Positions 47,385-58,400 of a stretch of DNA of 64,000 bases are shown here, piece after piece. Position 1 is the first letter of the stretch. Each line of letters starts with the position of its first letter. The stretch lies in NCBI GenBank assembly GCA_014860745.1, contig JACZJC010000059.1, forward strand, positions 1-64,000, read 5' to 3'. Position numbers and translations under genes: made by a program. This DNA comes from Anaerolineales bacterium. Lineage in GTDB: Bacteria > Chloroflexota > Anaerolineae > Anaerolineales > Villigracilaceae. The notes under the pieces are model-generated. The model was not told the origin of the DNA. It saw nothing but the letters and a program-made list of their open reading frames with translations, and searched no databases.

Positions 47385-48385
47385 TTTGGTTGATACAGCC
47401 AGCAGGCGACGAAATGCTCGGGGATGGGTTCGAAGTCCACAGGCTCCTTTTCATCACACAACCCGGCAATGGCTTTTGCACAGCGCGGATGGAAACGGCA
47501 GCCTTTCGGGGGATTCGCCAAACTCGGCGGCTCGCCCGGCGGCACCTCTTTGAATGAATCCGCATTGCGCGCATCGGGGTCGGATGTAGCGGCGAGCAAT
47601 GCAGTTGTATATGGATGCAGCGGATTTTCAAGCAATTGGCGGGTATCCGCTTTTTCGATCAGGTTGCCTGCATACATCACGAAAATGCGCGCGGAAAAAT
47701 ATTTCACCGTGGAAAGATCGTGTGTAATGTAGATCACCGATAGGTGATATTTTTCCTGCAACGCCTTCATCAGTTTTAAGATCTCAACGCGCACCGAGGC
47801 ATCGAGCATCGAAACCGGCTCATCCGCCACGATCAATTTCGGCGAAAGGATCATCGCCCGCGCAATGACCACGCGCTGCTGCTGGCCTCCGCTTAACATG
47901 TGCGGAAACTTCGGTAAAAAATCATCCGCTGGATAGAGCTTAACCTCATCCATCGCCTTGCGAATCTTTTCGAGCCGTTCTTCCTTATCCCGAACGCCTT
48001 TGATGATGAGGGGCTCTTCCAAAATCTGTTGAACGGTCATGAACGGCGGAAGCGCGCCATAGGGATCCTGTTGGACATACCCGATCTCAAAACGATAATC
48101 GCGCAATCCCTTTGTATTTAATTTTGCAAGATTTTTTCCCTTGAAGACCACTTCCCCGCTGGTGGGGATGTTCAGCCCGAGGATGGTTTTCATGAGGCTG
48201 GATTTTCCGCATCCGCTCTCGCCGACAACTGCCACGGTTTCCCCCTCCGCCATCTCAAAGCTGACGTTATCCACCGCCTTGACATAGCCCGCATGACCAA
48301 AGCCAAACCGCCGCAACTCATACCAGACATGCAAATCACGAATGGACAACAAGGTCTCCCTGGGTTCATTGAATTCAACTGCCAT
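47381..48385 (-). CDS. peptide-type ABC transporter ATP-binding protein (DppF-like)
   Basis: GESGCGKSSLMKTILGL; LSGGQQQRVVIARAM; C-terminal oligopeptide C-box. Confidence 0.95.
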   Translation of the reverse strand: MAVEFNEPRETLLSIRDLHVWYELRRFGFGHAGYVKAVDNVSFEMAEGETVAVVGESGCGKSSLMKTILGLNIPTSGEVVFKGKNLAKLNTKGLRDYRFEIGYVQQDPYGALPPFMTVQQILEEPLIIKGVRDKEERLEKIRKAMDEVKLYPADDFLPKFPHMLSGGQQQRVVIARAMILSPKLIVADEPVSMLDASVRVEILKLMKALQEKYHLSVIYITHDLSTVKYFSARIFVMYAGNLIEKADTRQLLENPLHPYTTALLAATSDPDARNADSFKEVPPGEPPSLANPPKGCRFHPRCAKAIAGLCDEKEPVDFEPIPEHFVACWLYQPK

Positions 48386-48436
48386 ATTGTTAACCTTTCT
48401 TAATTCAGTGATCATATCTGTGTTCATAATTGTCCG

Positions 48437-49018
48437 TTACTTTCTTTGTTCCGTGGCGGAACCAAACCCGGTTTGCAGGCCTTTCAAACATTCCATCATG
48501 CCGAGGTGGCGGCAATCATGCGACAGGAAAACCAGCAGGTTGAGGCGAATACTTTCCAATTTCTTCCTAAATTCCTCATCCTCATTTTCAAAATTTGGAT
48601 AGCGTTCATCCAGCAAAGCCACGAATTTTTCAATGGCTTCGTACGAGCGGCTCAAATAATCCATCAGCTCGTTTTTGGGCGGGAGGGGAAGAGTTGCGGC
48701 CACATCGTCATTTAGACCTGTGCCGACAGTGGCATTCAATTCGGTTGGAAAGCCCCATTTCTGTGCAAGGCTTTCTCTTGCCCAGATCTCCCTCGGTTCG
48801 CCAAAATCTTCGCCGAGTTGGGGGGTACGTTCCAAAATAATAGCCCTCAGAAAATCAGATTCGCGCGCAAGATGCCAGAGATGGAATCCGATGGACGTGC
48901 TGTAGCCGCGCGGCTTCCAACGCAGTTGGGCTTCATCCAATTCTTCGGCAAAATCGAGCACAACCTTGTGAATATCCTTGAATAAAAAAAGAACATCATA
49001 AAGAGCCTGGGGTGACAT
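48437..49018 (-). CDS. DinB-family (four-helix, metal-binding) protein
   Basis: IGFHLWHLARESDFLRAIIL; FLSHDCRHLGMMECLKGL. Confidence 0.85.
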   Translation of the reverse strand: MSPQALYDVLFLFKDIHKVVLDFAEELDEAQLRWKPRGYSTSIGFHLWHLARESDFLRAIILERTPQLGEDFGEPREIWARESLAQKWGFPTELNATVGTGLNDDVAATLPLPPKNELMDYLSRSYEAIEKFVALLDERYPNFENEDEEFRKKLESIRLNLLVFLSHDCRHLGMMECLKGLQTGFGSATEQRK

Positions 49019-49033
49019 GGCATTATTCCCGGT

Positions 49034-49996
49034 TCATTGATGCAGCCAGCATTTCACCCTGCGTTTCCCTTTTTGGAAAACAGGCGGTTCTTCACTGCAT
49101 TTTTCGAACCGAAAGGGGCAACGCGCCGCAAAACGACATCCGCTGGGGGGATTCATCAAACTCGGCGGCTGGCCGGTGATGAAGATCGGATCCGACTCGC
49201 TGCGCAGGCGCGGGACGCTCGCCATGAGCATTTGTGAATAGGGATGCAGCGGAGCGGGGAAGAAATCCTTCGCATCGCCCGTCTCCACGATCTGGCCTGC
49301 ATACATGATCGCAACTTCGTCCGCCAGCTCGCTGGAGGTGGCAATATCATGGGTAATGAGAATGTAGGACGTGCCAAGTTCGTGCTTGATGCGTTTCAAC
49401 ACATTCATAATGTTGGCCTGCGTCAGCAGATCCAAAGCTGAGGTTGGCTCGTCCAAAACAATCAGACTGGGAGAAGTGACAAGCGCCATTGCCAGCGCTA
49501 CACGCTGGCGCATCCCGCCACTCAATTCAAACGGATAGCGGGCAACAAAATCGGCCGGGACGCCCACATGCTGGAACATTTTGTAAACCAGTCCATAGGC
49601 CTCGGCTTTGGTTAATCCCAAATGGATCATGGCGGGTTCAGCCACTTGATCTCCCACTTTCAGAACCGGGTTCAATGCATTCATAGCGGCCTGAGGAACA
49701 AGGGAGATGCCTACCCAGCGCACGTTCTGGCGGTATTCCTCATCGTCCAAAGCCATCACATCCTGGCCTTGCAAATATACTTTGCCCGAATATTTATCCA
49801 CGTTACGCGGAAGCAGGCGCAGCAAGGCCTTGGAAAGGGAAGTTTTTCCACAGCCTGATTCGCCCAGCACAACTACGGCGCGGTTCGTGCCGAGTTCAAA
49901 GTCCACTCCATCCACGGCTTGAACCGTGCCATAGGATGTCTTGAAATGCAGGACAAGGTTTTCGATATTTAGTAGTTTTTCCGATGATGTCGTCAT
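49034..49996 (-). CDS. peptide-type ABC transporter ATP-binding protein (DppD-like)
   Basis: GESGCGKTSLSKALLRLLP; ELSGGMRQRVALAMAL; oligo C-terminal box. Confidence 0.95.
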   Translation of the reverse strand: MTTSSEKLLNIENLVLHFKTSYGTVQAVDGVDFELGTNRAVVVLGESGCGKTSLSKALLRLLPRNVDKYSGKVYLQGQDVMALDDEEYRQNVRWVGISLVPQAAMNALNPVLKVGDQVAEPAMIHLGLTKAEAYGLVYKMFQHVGVPADFVARYPFELSGGMRQRVALAMALVTSPSLIVLDEPTSALDLLTQANIMNVLKRIKHELGTSYILITHDIATSSELADEVAIMYAGQIVETGDAKDFFPAPLHPYSQMLMASVPRLRSESDPIFITGQPPSLMNPPSGCRFAARCPFRFEKCSEEPPVFQKGKRRVKCWLHQ

Positions 49997-51372
49997 ACAT
50001 CCCTCAATCTGGGATTAAAGATGCGGTCCAATGCAAAGCCGAGGACTGCAAAACCAAGCCCTGTGATCATTAACAAAACAGCGGGTTCCAATACCCAGTA
50101 GTAATAACCTTTATAGAGTGCGCCGTTGGAATTGGCATCCTGGATGATCTTTCCCCAGGTGGGCAGAACAGGATCGCCCAACCCGATCACAGCCAGCGAC
50201 GCTTCGAGAAATACGAAAGCGGGCACAGATTGAACCAGGCTTGGAATCAAAAGCGGAATCATGCGCGGGATGAGATATAGGAAAATGATTCGTGAACTGC
50301 TTGCGCCATACGCCTTTGCCGCCTCGATATACATCGATTCCTTCACTTGAATGAAAACTGCGCGGTAGGCTTTGATCGCACCCGTGAAGATACTGAGCAG
50401 GATCGTCGCGCCAAGGATCACCCAAATACTGCGGGAGTAGAAGGTGCCGATCATGATCAGAATGGCCAAAAACGGCAGGACAAGATTGATCTCGGTGATG
50501 CGCTGAATCAATTCATCCACCCAGCCCGCGTACCAGGCGCCAATGGCCGCGATAATCATCGTGAGCACGGATGTACCAATGGAAGCTAGCAAACCAAAAG
50601 CCAACGCCACGGGCACGCCCCACAACAAAGGCAGGGTCAGATCTCGGCGGGCATGATCCGTTCCGGCCAGCCCGTAGACCTGACCATGAAAAACGAATTC
50701 TGCTTCCATCGTCGAATCCGGTTCAAAGGTTGTGCCGGTAATGATGAGTTTATATTTCCCTTTCAGGGGGGAATCTGTATCCGGCAGGGAAAACAAGGCC
50801 AGGATGGCTGCATCTGTCCGTAGTTTTGTACGCAGCTTTTCGTCCTGGGAGAAGCGGTATGTGAATTTATTTCCGATGGCAAAGTTGGCGATTCGAATTG
50901 TTCTGTTGTCTGGAGTCAGTAATTCAATCGAAACAAACGGCTGCTTCTCCTTATATTTGGAGGTGAAATAGATCAGCATCTCCTGGGGATAGTAGTCGTA
51001 ATTGAAATCGAACTCATAAGCCATTTCAGCAGTCGCCACGCCATCGCTGCCCGGGGTGACGGTTTTGGGAATGACGCCATCGGAAGTGCTCACTGCAAAC
51101 GATTCGGAATATTTTTTGCTCGAAAACAAGTTGACCCATGCGGGAGGCGCAAAGCGGGGGTTTTGATACCACACGGCTTCGCCGCCGCGCCATAAGGTGA
51201 TTGCCGTGGAATATGGGATGGTGATCATGGTGTAAATCGCCACCACCACCAGCACAATGATGACCAGCACACCGACGACCGCCGACGGATACAGCATCAA
51301 TTTTTGGAAAGAAGTCCTTAAATTATTCATCATCCTATTCACCGATCTTGACCCGCGGGTCGACCAATGCAT
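49993..51372 (-). CDS. peptide-type ABC transporter permease (DppC-like) with large extracytoplasmic insertion
   Basis: BPD permease signature AYGASSSRIIFLYLIPRMIPLLIPSL; about 180-aa hydrophilic region after TM1. Confidence 0.92.
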   Translation of the reverse strand: MHWSTRGSRSVNRMMNNLRTSFQKLMLYPSAVVGVLVIIVLVVVAIYTMITIPYSTAITLWRGGEAVWYQNPRFAPPAWVNLFSSKKYSESFAVSTSDGVIPKTVTPGSDGVATAEMAYEFDFNYDYYPQEMLIYFTSKYKEKQPFVSIELLTPDNRTIRIANFAIGNKFTYRFSQDEKLRTKLRTDAAILALFSLPDTDSPLKGKYKLIITGTTFEPDSTMEAEFVFHGQVYGLAGTDHARRDLTLPLLWGVPVALAFGLLASIGTSVLTMIIAAIGAWYAGWVDELIQRITEINLVLPFLAILIMIGTFYSRSIWVILGATILLSIFTGAIKAYRAVFIQVKESMYIEAAKAYGASSSRIIFLYLIPRMIPLLIPSLVQSVPAFVFLEASLAVIGLGDPVLPTWGKIIQDANSNGALYKGYYYWVLEPAVLLMITGLGFAVLGFALDRIFNPRLRDV

Positions 51373-52456
51373 AAACGAAATCGAGCAGGAAGACCGTCAA
51401 CGCAAGCATGTATGCATAGATGATGGTTGACCCCACAATGATGGGAACGTCATACAGGCCGATAGCCTGGAAAAGCGTTCTTCCCAAACCGGGCCAGAGA
51501 AAAACAGATTCCGTGAACAGAGCGCCCGTCCACAAGCCGATGATAAGCAGGGAAAAATTCGTAATGATGTTTGGCAGGGTGGGGCGCAGAATATATGTCC
51601 GTTCAATATCGCGGGACGGCAGACCCTTCGCTTTGGCCATATCCACATAGTCCTCGCTGGAATAGATCAAAAAAAAGGTGCGATAGTTATACACACTCAG
51701 GAAGAACGAACTCAATACAAGGGAAAAACCCGGCAGGGCGAGATGTTTCAAAACACTGACGGCGTAATCGAAGGTGTTGGAAGGCGGCGGGGAATCCACC
51801 ATGCCTCCAAAGGGAAGCACTTTCAACCCGGCCGCAAAGATCAGGATCAGAAAAATGCCGTAGAACCATGGCGGCACGGCGGAAGTGGGGGAAAGCGCGA
51901 TTACGAGTTTGTCCCAAAAATTTCCATAGGAACGCGAAAGGGTGAGCGCAATAAAAACGCTTGAAAAGAAAAGGAATAATTGCGAAGTGCCCATCAAAAG
52001 CAGGGTGGCGGGCAGCCGCTCAAGGATGATCAAACGAACCTGTTTCGAACCCGCATCACTTGTCATGTTGATGGCGCGTCCCAGGTCCAATTGCAGGGCA
52101 TTGACGAGGTAGCGGGCATTCCGCACCGCAATGGGCGTATCCAGCCCGCGGCGTTTTTCTTCCAATGCTATTTTTTCCTCGATCAATTTTTTGCGGACTT
52201 CGGGATCCATTTGCAGGGCGCTTGGGTTGCCCGCAATCGATTGTGTGACGGTGTCCCTGATCTGGCCTTTGATGATCTGGTCCACATATCCACCCATGTT
52301 GGCGATCATAATGGTAAGGTAAATACCGATCACCACTGTGATGAACAAAGTCAGCAGGCGAACGGCCACATAACGGGAAACGCGAAAAAATGTGTTATTG
52401 GCAGTTATTTTTTTGACAGACAATTTTTCAGAAGGGACGTGCGTGGTTACCGACAT
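51335..52456 (-). CDS. peptide-type ABC transporter permease (DppB-like)
   Basis: MAKAKGLPSRDIERTYILRPTLPNIITNFSLLIIG; GPGL-type C-terminus. Confidence 0.93.
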   Translation of the reverse strand: MSVTTHVPSEKLSVKKITANNTFFRVSRYVAVRLLTLFITVVIGIYLTIMIANMGGYVDQIIKGQIRDTVTQSIAGNPSALQMDPEVRKKLIEEKIALEEKRRGLDTPIAVRNARYLVNALQLDLGRAINMTSDAGSKQVRLIILERLPATLLLMGTSQLFLFFSSVFIALTLSRSYGNFWDKLVIALSPTSAVPPWFYGIFLILIFAAGLKVLPFGGMVDSPPPSNTFDYAVSVLKHLALPGFSLVLSSFFLSVYNYRTFFLIYSSEDYVDMAKAKGLPSRDIERTYILRPTLPNIITNFSLLIIGLWTGALFTESVFLWPGLGRTLFQAIGLYDVPIIVGSTIIYAYMLALTVFLLDFVYALVDPRVKIGE

Positions 52457-52519
52457 GACGACCTCACAAAGGGTGCCGATTCGGGCGGGGATAACCCCGC
52501 CCGAATCCTTGTACTTGAA

Positions 52520-55099
52520 TTACTTTACAACGACAAACTCAACAGCTGTGAAGGCGGGGATGGCTACCGGGATCGGGACCACCGCCACTTCCAATTTGGC
52601 CGCGCCAGTTTCCAGTTTGGATGTGGAGTCCGCATCCAGCGTCACTGTGAATTGGCCCTCGCCAACAGCTTCCGCCTCACCGACAGCGACTGTGGCACCG
52701 CTGGCATCATACAGGATGTACTTCACCTGCTTGATGTCCTCGTTCAAATATGCCTCGTCCTTGTAGTTGATGGTTACATCGAAGACCGCTTCCTGCCCAG
52801 CTGTCACCTGTCCAGGTCCATCAAGGACAACAACGGCTCTTTTCGGGTCGCTGAAGGAAGACCAGCGGTCAGAGAAATCGGGGAAGTTAGGATTGTTCTT
52901 CAGGACAAGCGACTTCTCCGTGGTAAAGACCTGGTCCAAATAATACGGACCGGTGCCGACCCAGAAGTGACCATGTTCTTCGTACCAATTCGAGAAGTTC
53001 TCATAACGCATGGCAACTTCTTCCGGGGTCAGGAACTGGCTGAGGGTGGCTTCGTAGGGAATGTAGCTTTCCGCTGCCGCCTGATCGAGATATTTCTTCA
53101 GGATCTCAAGGCTCGGTCCGCCCACCCAACTCATCTGCTCGATCTGCGAAGCATCGGCCTTGTCGGAGGAGTAGGCCAATTCACCGGCTGATTCAGCCAT
53201 GTTCGAAATTGCCAAAATCGGCCAGCTGTTTTCGCCGGAGAGACCCGTTGGAGAAACGGGCCAGATCGGGGAAATGTTCAATTCCGCATCCGCATTGAAG
53301 ACATCGGAATAATATTCGATCGTCAGGGGATCGGTGGAGGTGATGCGCATGCCTTTGAAGAAAGGAAGAGCCGCTTCGATGGAAGGCGCAGCCGCCTCAT
53401 CATATACAGCACTTTCCGGTTTCCCGCGATCGATGGAAATGATGAACGCCATCACAAAGTCTGCCACGGAGACCGGGCTGCCGTCATGCCACTTCACAGT
53501 ATCAAAGAGGTCAGCGGGATAAACCACCGTGCTCTTGGTTTTGGCAGTGGTGCCATCCGGGTATTTTTCGCCGATGGTGATGAAGGTCTGGTTTGCAGCA
53601 TCCCAATCCACCCATGCATCGGCCGGGACGTCGATCTGATCCACTTGCTCGACGGTCAGCCAGTCCAGGTTTTGAGTGATGGGCAGGCCGGTCTGATATT
53701 CCAGTTTGGCGCTTTCAATGCGTTGAGGCCATGCCAAGCCGGTGTATGGATCTCCCATTAAGCCGGGGCTGGTGGTAATGCCAGCCGCGCCCATGCTAGT
53801 GGCGCGCATGATGTTGGAATCCCAAACCCAGTTGCTGCCGGCAATGGTATTCCAGGGCTGGGTGAAGAGATCGTTCGTCCCGACCTTCATCACGCCGCCT
53901 TCTTCATCCTTGAAACGCAGGTTGTAATTGCCCATAAAAGCCGCTTCGTACCCGGCCGCAAGATCGTAAGTTACAGAAACGTTCTCGTTGAAGGGAGCAT
54001 AGACCAACTGGTCCACCACCCACACAAAGAGTGAATCTTCGAGGGCGAGTTCCAGGGCTCTTGCCATCATTTCATCGCGCTCTGCTTTTGTGGTGAAATT
54101 GCCATTCGCCAGGTCATCGCCGATCTTTTGAAGTTCAGGGTCTGCTACGTTTGAAATAAAGGGGTCGCTCGCCTGGACGCTGGAAGGCAGGTAATATTGC
54201 TGAATGTTCCCACGTTCATCGCGGGTGAGCCCGGAAGGAAGATACCCGGCAGTGTACATATGCCACTGTCCCTCAGAGGCCACCGACCCGAGCCAGATCG
54301 GGAAAGCCTCGGAAGAGGTCTTGTACTGACGGTCTACTGTAAAGCCGGCTTCTTCCAACTGATTGGAAACATAATCGCCCATTGGCTGGCGGGTGCCATC
54401 GCCGTCGGAGCGGATGAGGAAGATCAGGGTCACAGGTGCGCCGTTGTATTGCCATTTGCCATCATCGCCCAGCGTGGCGCCCATGCCCTCCATCTCAGCC
54501 GCGATTACTTCCTTGGCCATATCGAGGTTAAAGGCATATTTGGTCTCGAGCGCTCGGGCTGTTTCGATTAAGTTTGTATATTCCACCAATTGAGTGGTGA
54601 TCGGTAAAAGTTTGGGCAGAGAACCGCCGCCATAGATTTCCTGGTTGACGTAGTTGCGGTCGATCATCCAGTTCATCGCTTCACGGATCTTGCGGTTCGA
54701 GAAGGGGTTGAGCACACTGGCATCGGTAAACACGGCTGGGTTTAAACTAATGCCATAATTCCCGCCATACGACTGGGTGTAGTTCAATCCGGCATCCTTG
54801 ATCTCCTGAAGAGTGTTGGATGAAAGGTTGAACGAATAGAAATCGATCGCCCCGGCCTGCAATTGGGAAACAGCCGAATCAGATGAAACCACCGAAAAAT
54901 CGATTTCATCCAGCCAGCCGCCTTTTCTTTCGGTGGAAACAGCGGGCGCTTCCGTGGCGGCAGGCGCCTCTGTCGCGGAAGGGGATTCCGTCATGGCTGG
55001 AGCCTCTGTCGCTGCGGGAGAAGCGGGCGCACATGCCGCCAGGATCATTCCCATCACTACAACCAGGCTGAGCAAAGCATAAATCTTGTTTAGTTTCAT
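52520..55099 (-). CDS. ABC transporter substrate-binding lipoprotein (SBP family 5) with C-terminal Ig-like extension
   Basis: Lipobox ILAACAP; SBP_bac_5 body (FDTVKWHDGSPVSVADFVMAF); C-terminal VVVLDGPGQVTAGQEAVFDVTINYKD... Confidence 0.92.
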   Translation of the reverse strand: MKLNKIYALLSLVVVMGMILAACAPASPAATEAPAMTESPSATEAPAATEAPAVSTERKGGWLDEIDFSVVSSDSAVSQLQAGAIDFYSFNLSSNTLQEIKDAGLNYTQSYGGNYGISLNPAVFTDASVLNPFSNRKIREAMNWMIDRNYVNQEIYGGGSLPKLLPITTQLVEYTNLIETARALETKYAFNLDMAKEVIAAEMEGMGATLGDDGKWQYNGAPVTLIFLIRSDGDGTRQPMGDYVSNQLEEAGFTVDRQYKTSSEAFPIWLGSVASEGQWHMYTAGYLPSGLTRDERGNIQQYYLPSSVQASDPFISNVADPELQKIGDDLANGNFTTKAERDEMMARALELALEDSLFVWVVDQLVYAPFNENVSVTYDLAAGYEAAFMGNYNLRFKDEEGGVMKVGTNDLFTQPWNTIAGSNWVWDSNIMRATSMGAAGITTSPGLMGDPYTGLAWPQRIESAKLEYQTGLPITQNLDWLTVEQVDQIDVPADAWVDWDAANQTFITIGEKYPDGTTAKTKSTVVYPADLFDTVKWHDGSPVSVADFVMAFIISIDRGKPESAVYDEAAAPSIEAALPFFKGMRITSTDPLTIEYYSDVFNADAELNISPIWPVSPTGLSGENSWPILAISNMAESAGELAYSSDKADASQIEQMSWVGGPSLEILKKYLDQAAAESYIPYEATLSQFLTPEEVAMRYENFSNWYEEHGHFWVGTGPYYLDQVFTTEKSLVLKNNPNFPDFSDRWSSFSDPKRAVVVLDGPGQVTAGQEAVFDVTINYKDEAYLNEDIKQVKYILYDASGATVAVGEAEAVGEGQFTVTLDADSTSKLETGAAKLEVAVVPIPVAIPAFTAVEFVVVK

Positions 55100-55490
55100 T
55101 CTCTTTTCTCCTTTTAGAATTTAAGCGAATAATCAAACATCGTCTTTATATTTTGGAACCAGCCACCTCCTTGCCATTTATATCCATTAGAAATGGCAGG
55201 CGGAAAGCCAGCTGATAACTCTAGCATTCCGCCTCACCAACCAAACGCGGATTGTCTTCTTTGGAGGAGAAAATACATTCCATTCGTTTGTGACATCATC
55301 ATATGAGCCTTGCGGGAAATCGACATGCGTCTGTGTGCGCATCTTTTCCCAACGACCGGATGGTTTCTTCCAACCTGTTATCGACCGGCGATATAACCCT
55401 TGAATATTAAAAAGACCCTCCTCTGGTAGGGGGGAAATGAAAGCTTATACAAGGCAGGGGATTCCAAAATTGCACTATACTTAATCGCGC

Positions 55491-58400
55491 ATGAAATACC
55501 GCATCGAAAAAATCCTTCTCTTCATTATTCTCGCGATCACACTCTCTGCCTGTGTTGCGAACACTCCGCCAACATCGACGGAATCTCAAACACCGCCAGC
55601 CCCCCTTCTGCCTTCCCAGCCTGCCTCCCCCAACTTTAACCGTTCCATTCGCTTCGAACACATCAGCCTCGAACAGGGTCTTTCGCAAAGCGTCATCAAT
55701 GTCATCTTCCAGGACAGCAAGGGTTTTCTCTGGATCGGCACAGAAGATGGATTAAACCGATATGACGGATACAGCTTCAAAGTCTTCAAACCGGAGGCGG
55801 AGAACGAAACCAGCCTGAGTAACCGCTGGATCACATCCATTGTTGAAGATCAGGATGGATACATCTGGATCGGAACGCGCCAGGGAGGATTGAACCGCTT
55901 CGACCCCCGCTCCGGCCTGTTCACCGTATTCAAGCATGACCCCAACGACAAAAATTCCCTGAGCAATAACCGAATCAACGCACTATACATGAGCGAAAAC
56001 AATACGCTCTGGGTCGGCACCGACTCAGACCTCGACCGCTTCAATAGTGCAGACGAAACCTTCGTCCATTACCTTGGCGATGAAGATGGCCTGGAAAACC
56101 CCATCACCGCCCTCTACCAGGATTTAAAAGGCTTTCTGTGGATCGGCGTACGCAGCAACGGTCTCTACCAACTGGACGAGGAATCGAACTCGATCAAGGC
56201 TTTTACGACCAGCAACAATATAAATACGCTGAGCGACAATAACATCACCTCCATCACCGAAGACCTCGATGAAAATTTGTGGGTTGCAACTCAAAACGGC
56301 TTGAACCGCTTCAAAGCCAACACCGAAACCTTCGCGCGTTACATCCACAAGCCTGAGACTCCCGAAAGTATTTCAAGCGACGCTTTGAATAATCTATTCA
56401 TGGACCACAACGGCGTTCTATGGATCGCCACCAATGACGGGCTGGATATCTACAATGCCCAGCTCGACCAGTTCATCCATTACCGCCACGAGCCCTCGAA
56501 CCCGGGCAGTGTCAGCAATAATCTCATCCTTTCCATTTTCGAGGACCGCGGCAACGTGATGTGGATCGGGACGAACGGCGGTGGATTGAACAAATACAAC
56601 CGCAGGCAGGATGAATTCGCGTACTATCGGGGCGATCTTTCCAATACCAACAGCCTGAGTGGAAACCTGATCTCCGCGGTTTTTGTGGAACCGAAGGGCA
56701 CCGTATGGGTCGGCACCCTCGATAGCGGCCTCAACCGTTTCAGTCCCGCCACGGGTGAATTCAAACAGTTCCACCACGATCCATCAAATCCCAACAGTTT
56801 GAGCAGCGATCAGATCTATTCCATCCTGGTGGACCGCCACGGCACATTATGGGTCGGAACATCGAATGCCTTGAATCTCTTCGACCCAAACACCGGGGTA
56901 TCCCGCCGTTTTGAACCGCTTGATGATGAAAATAGTTTGTCGGGTGTGCCGGTCTATGCGATTTACGAAGACCGCCGCGGAAATATCTGGCTGGGAACCA
57001 ACGAAGGGCTTGACCAATTCAACCCCGTCACAGAGACATTCACCAACTATCGGTATGAATCGCAAAACCCGAACAGCCTCAGCGATTCGCAGGTGGTAGC
57101 GATCAAGGAGGACCTGCAAGGCGATCTCTGGGTTGGAACCATGGATGGCGGCCTGAACCGTTTTGAATATGGCGGCGGGAATTTCATCCGCTATCAAAAC
57201 CGCCGCGGCGACCCCAAAAGCCTTAGCAACGATACTATTCTGTCCATTTATGAAAGCAAGAATGGCACCTTATGGGTCGGCACCGCTGGCGGTGGATTGA
57301 ACCGCTATGATTTCAAAACAGATTCATTTACCTCGTTTACCGAAAAAGACGGCCTCCCCAACAACGTGATCAACGGCATTCTGGAAGATCCTGAAAACAA
57401 TCTATGGCTGAGCACAAATTACGGGCTGTCGCGCTTCAACCCATTCACCCTCGAATTTCGGAATTACACCGTCAGCGACGGGCTGCAAAGCAACGAATTC
57501 AATTCCAACGCCCATGCCATCACCCCCCACGGCGAAATGTATTTCGGCGGCATCAATGGCATAAATTTTTTCGACCCGCTCTCCATCACCACGGACAACT
57601 ACGTCCCTCCCATCGTGCTGACTTCGCTTACCCAGAACGGCGAGCCAATGACAACCGAAGTGCGCGTGGAGGCTTTGGAAGAGATCACCCTGCAATGGCC
57701 CAATAACTCCTTTGAGTTCGAATTTGCCGCGCTATCCTACAGCCAGCCCAACAAAAACCAGTATGCATATCTGCTGGAAAACTTCGACGAGGGCTGGAAC
57801 TATATCGGCGCAAAACATAGCAGTCGTTACACAAACCTGCCCGGCGGAACGTATACACTAAAATTACGCGGGTCGAACAGCGATGGCACGTGGAACAACC
57901 AGGGTCATTCCATCCGGATCACGGTCATACCCCCGGTTTGGGAAACCTGGTGGTTCAGAGGGTTGTTTATTCTCACGTTCGGTACGGTGGTAGCTGCGGG
58001 TTATCGCTGGAGGGTCAAAACAATTGAAAGCCGCAACCGCCAGCTTGAGAACCTCGTCCAAAGGCGCACGTCTGACCTCGAAAAACGCACGCGCGACATC
58101 GAAGCCTTGTACGAGGCAGATGAGCGCATCATTCGAAACGTAACCTTGAACCAGGTCTTCCAAACCCTGGTGGATGTTTCCGTTTCCGTTCTCAAAGCGG
58201 ACCGAAGTGTGGTCTTCGTCTGGAACGAAGAAAAGAAAAAAATACTGCCTTACATCAGCAGGGGTTTTCAGCCCGAAACTTTATATGCCCTCAACTTTGA
58301 CGACGGCGAGGGCATGGCCGGCAAAGCCATGATGACCGGCGAAGCCGTCATTGTCGCCGACCTGAATATAAACACCCTGCGCGGCGACCTGCAAACCGTC

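Noticed and set aside
51980-53191. 403-aa + strand ORF antisense to the ABC permease and SBP genes
   Set aside because: Shadow ORF; opposite strand encodes clear permease/SBP families, and the composition is not protein-like.
55100-55490. Possible small RNA or attenuator in the gap between SBP and sensor genes
   Set aside because: Only weak inverted repeats (AGGCGGAA/TTCCGCCT, CCATTT/AAATGG); not enough to call a feature.
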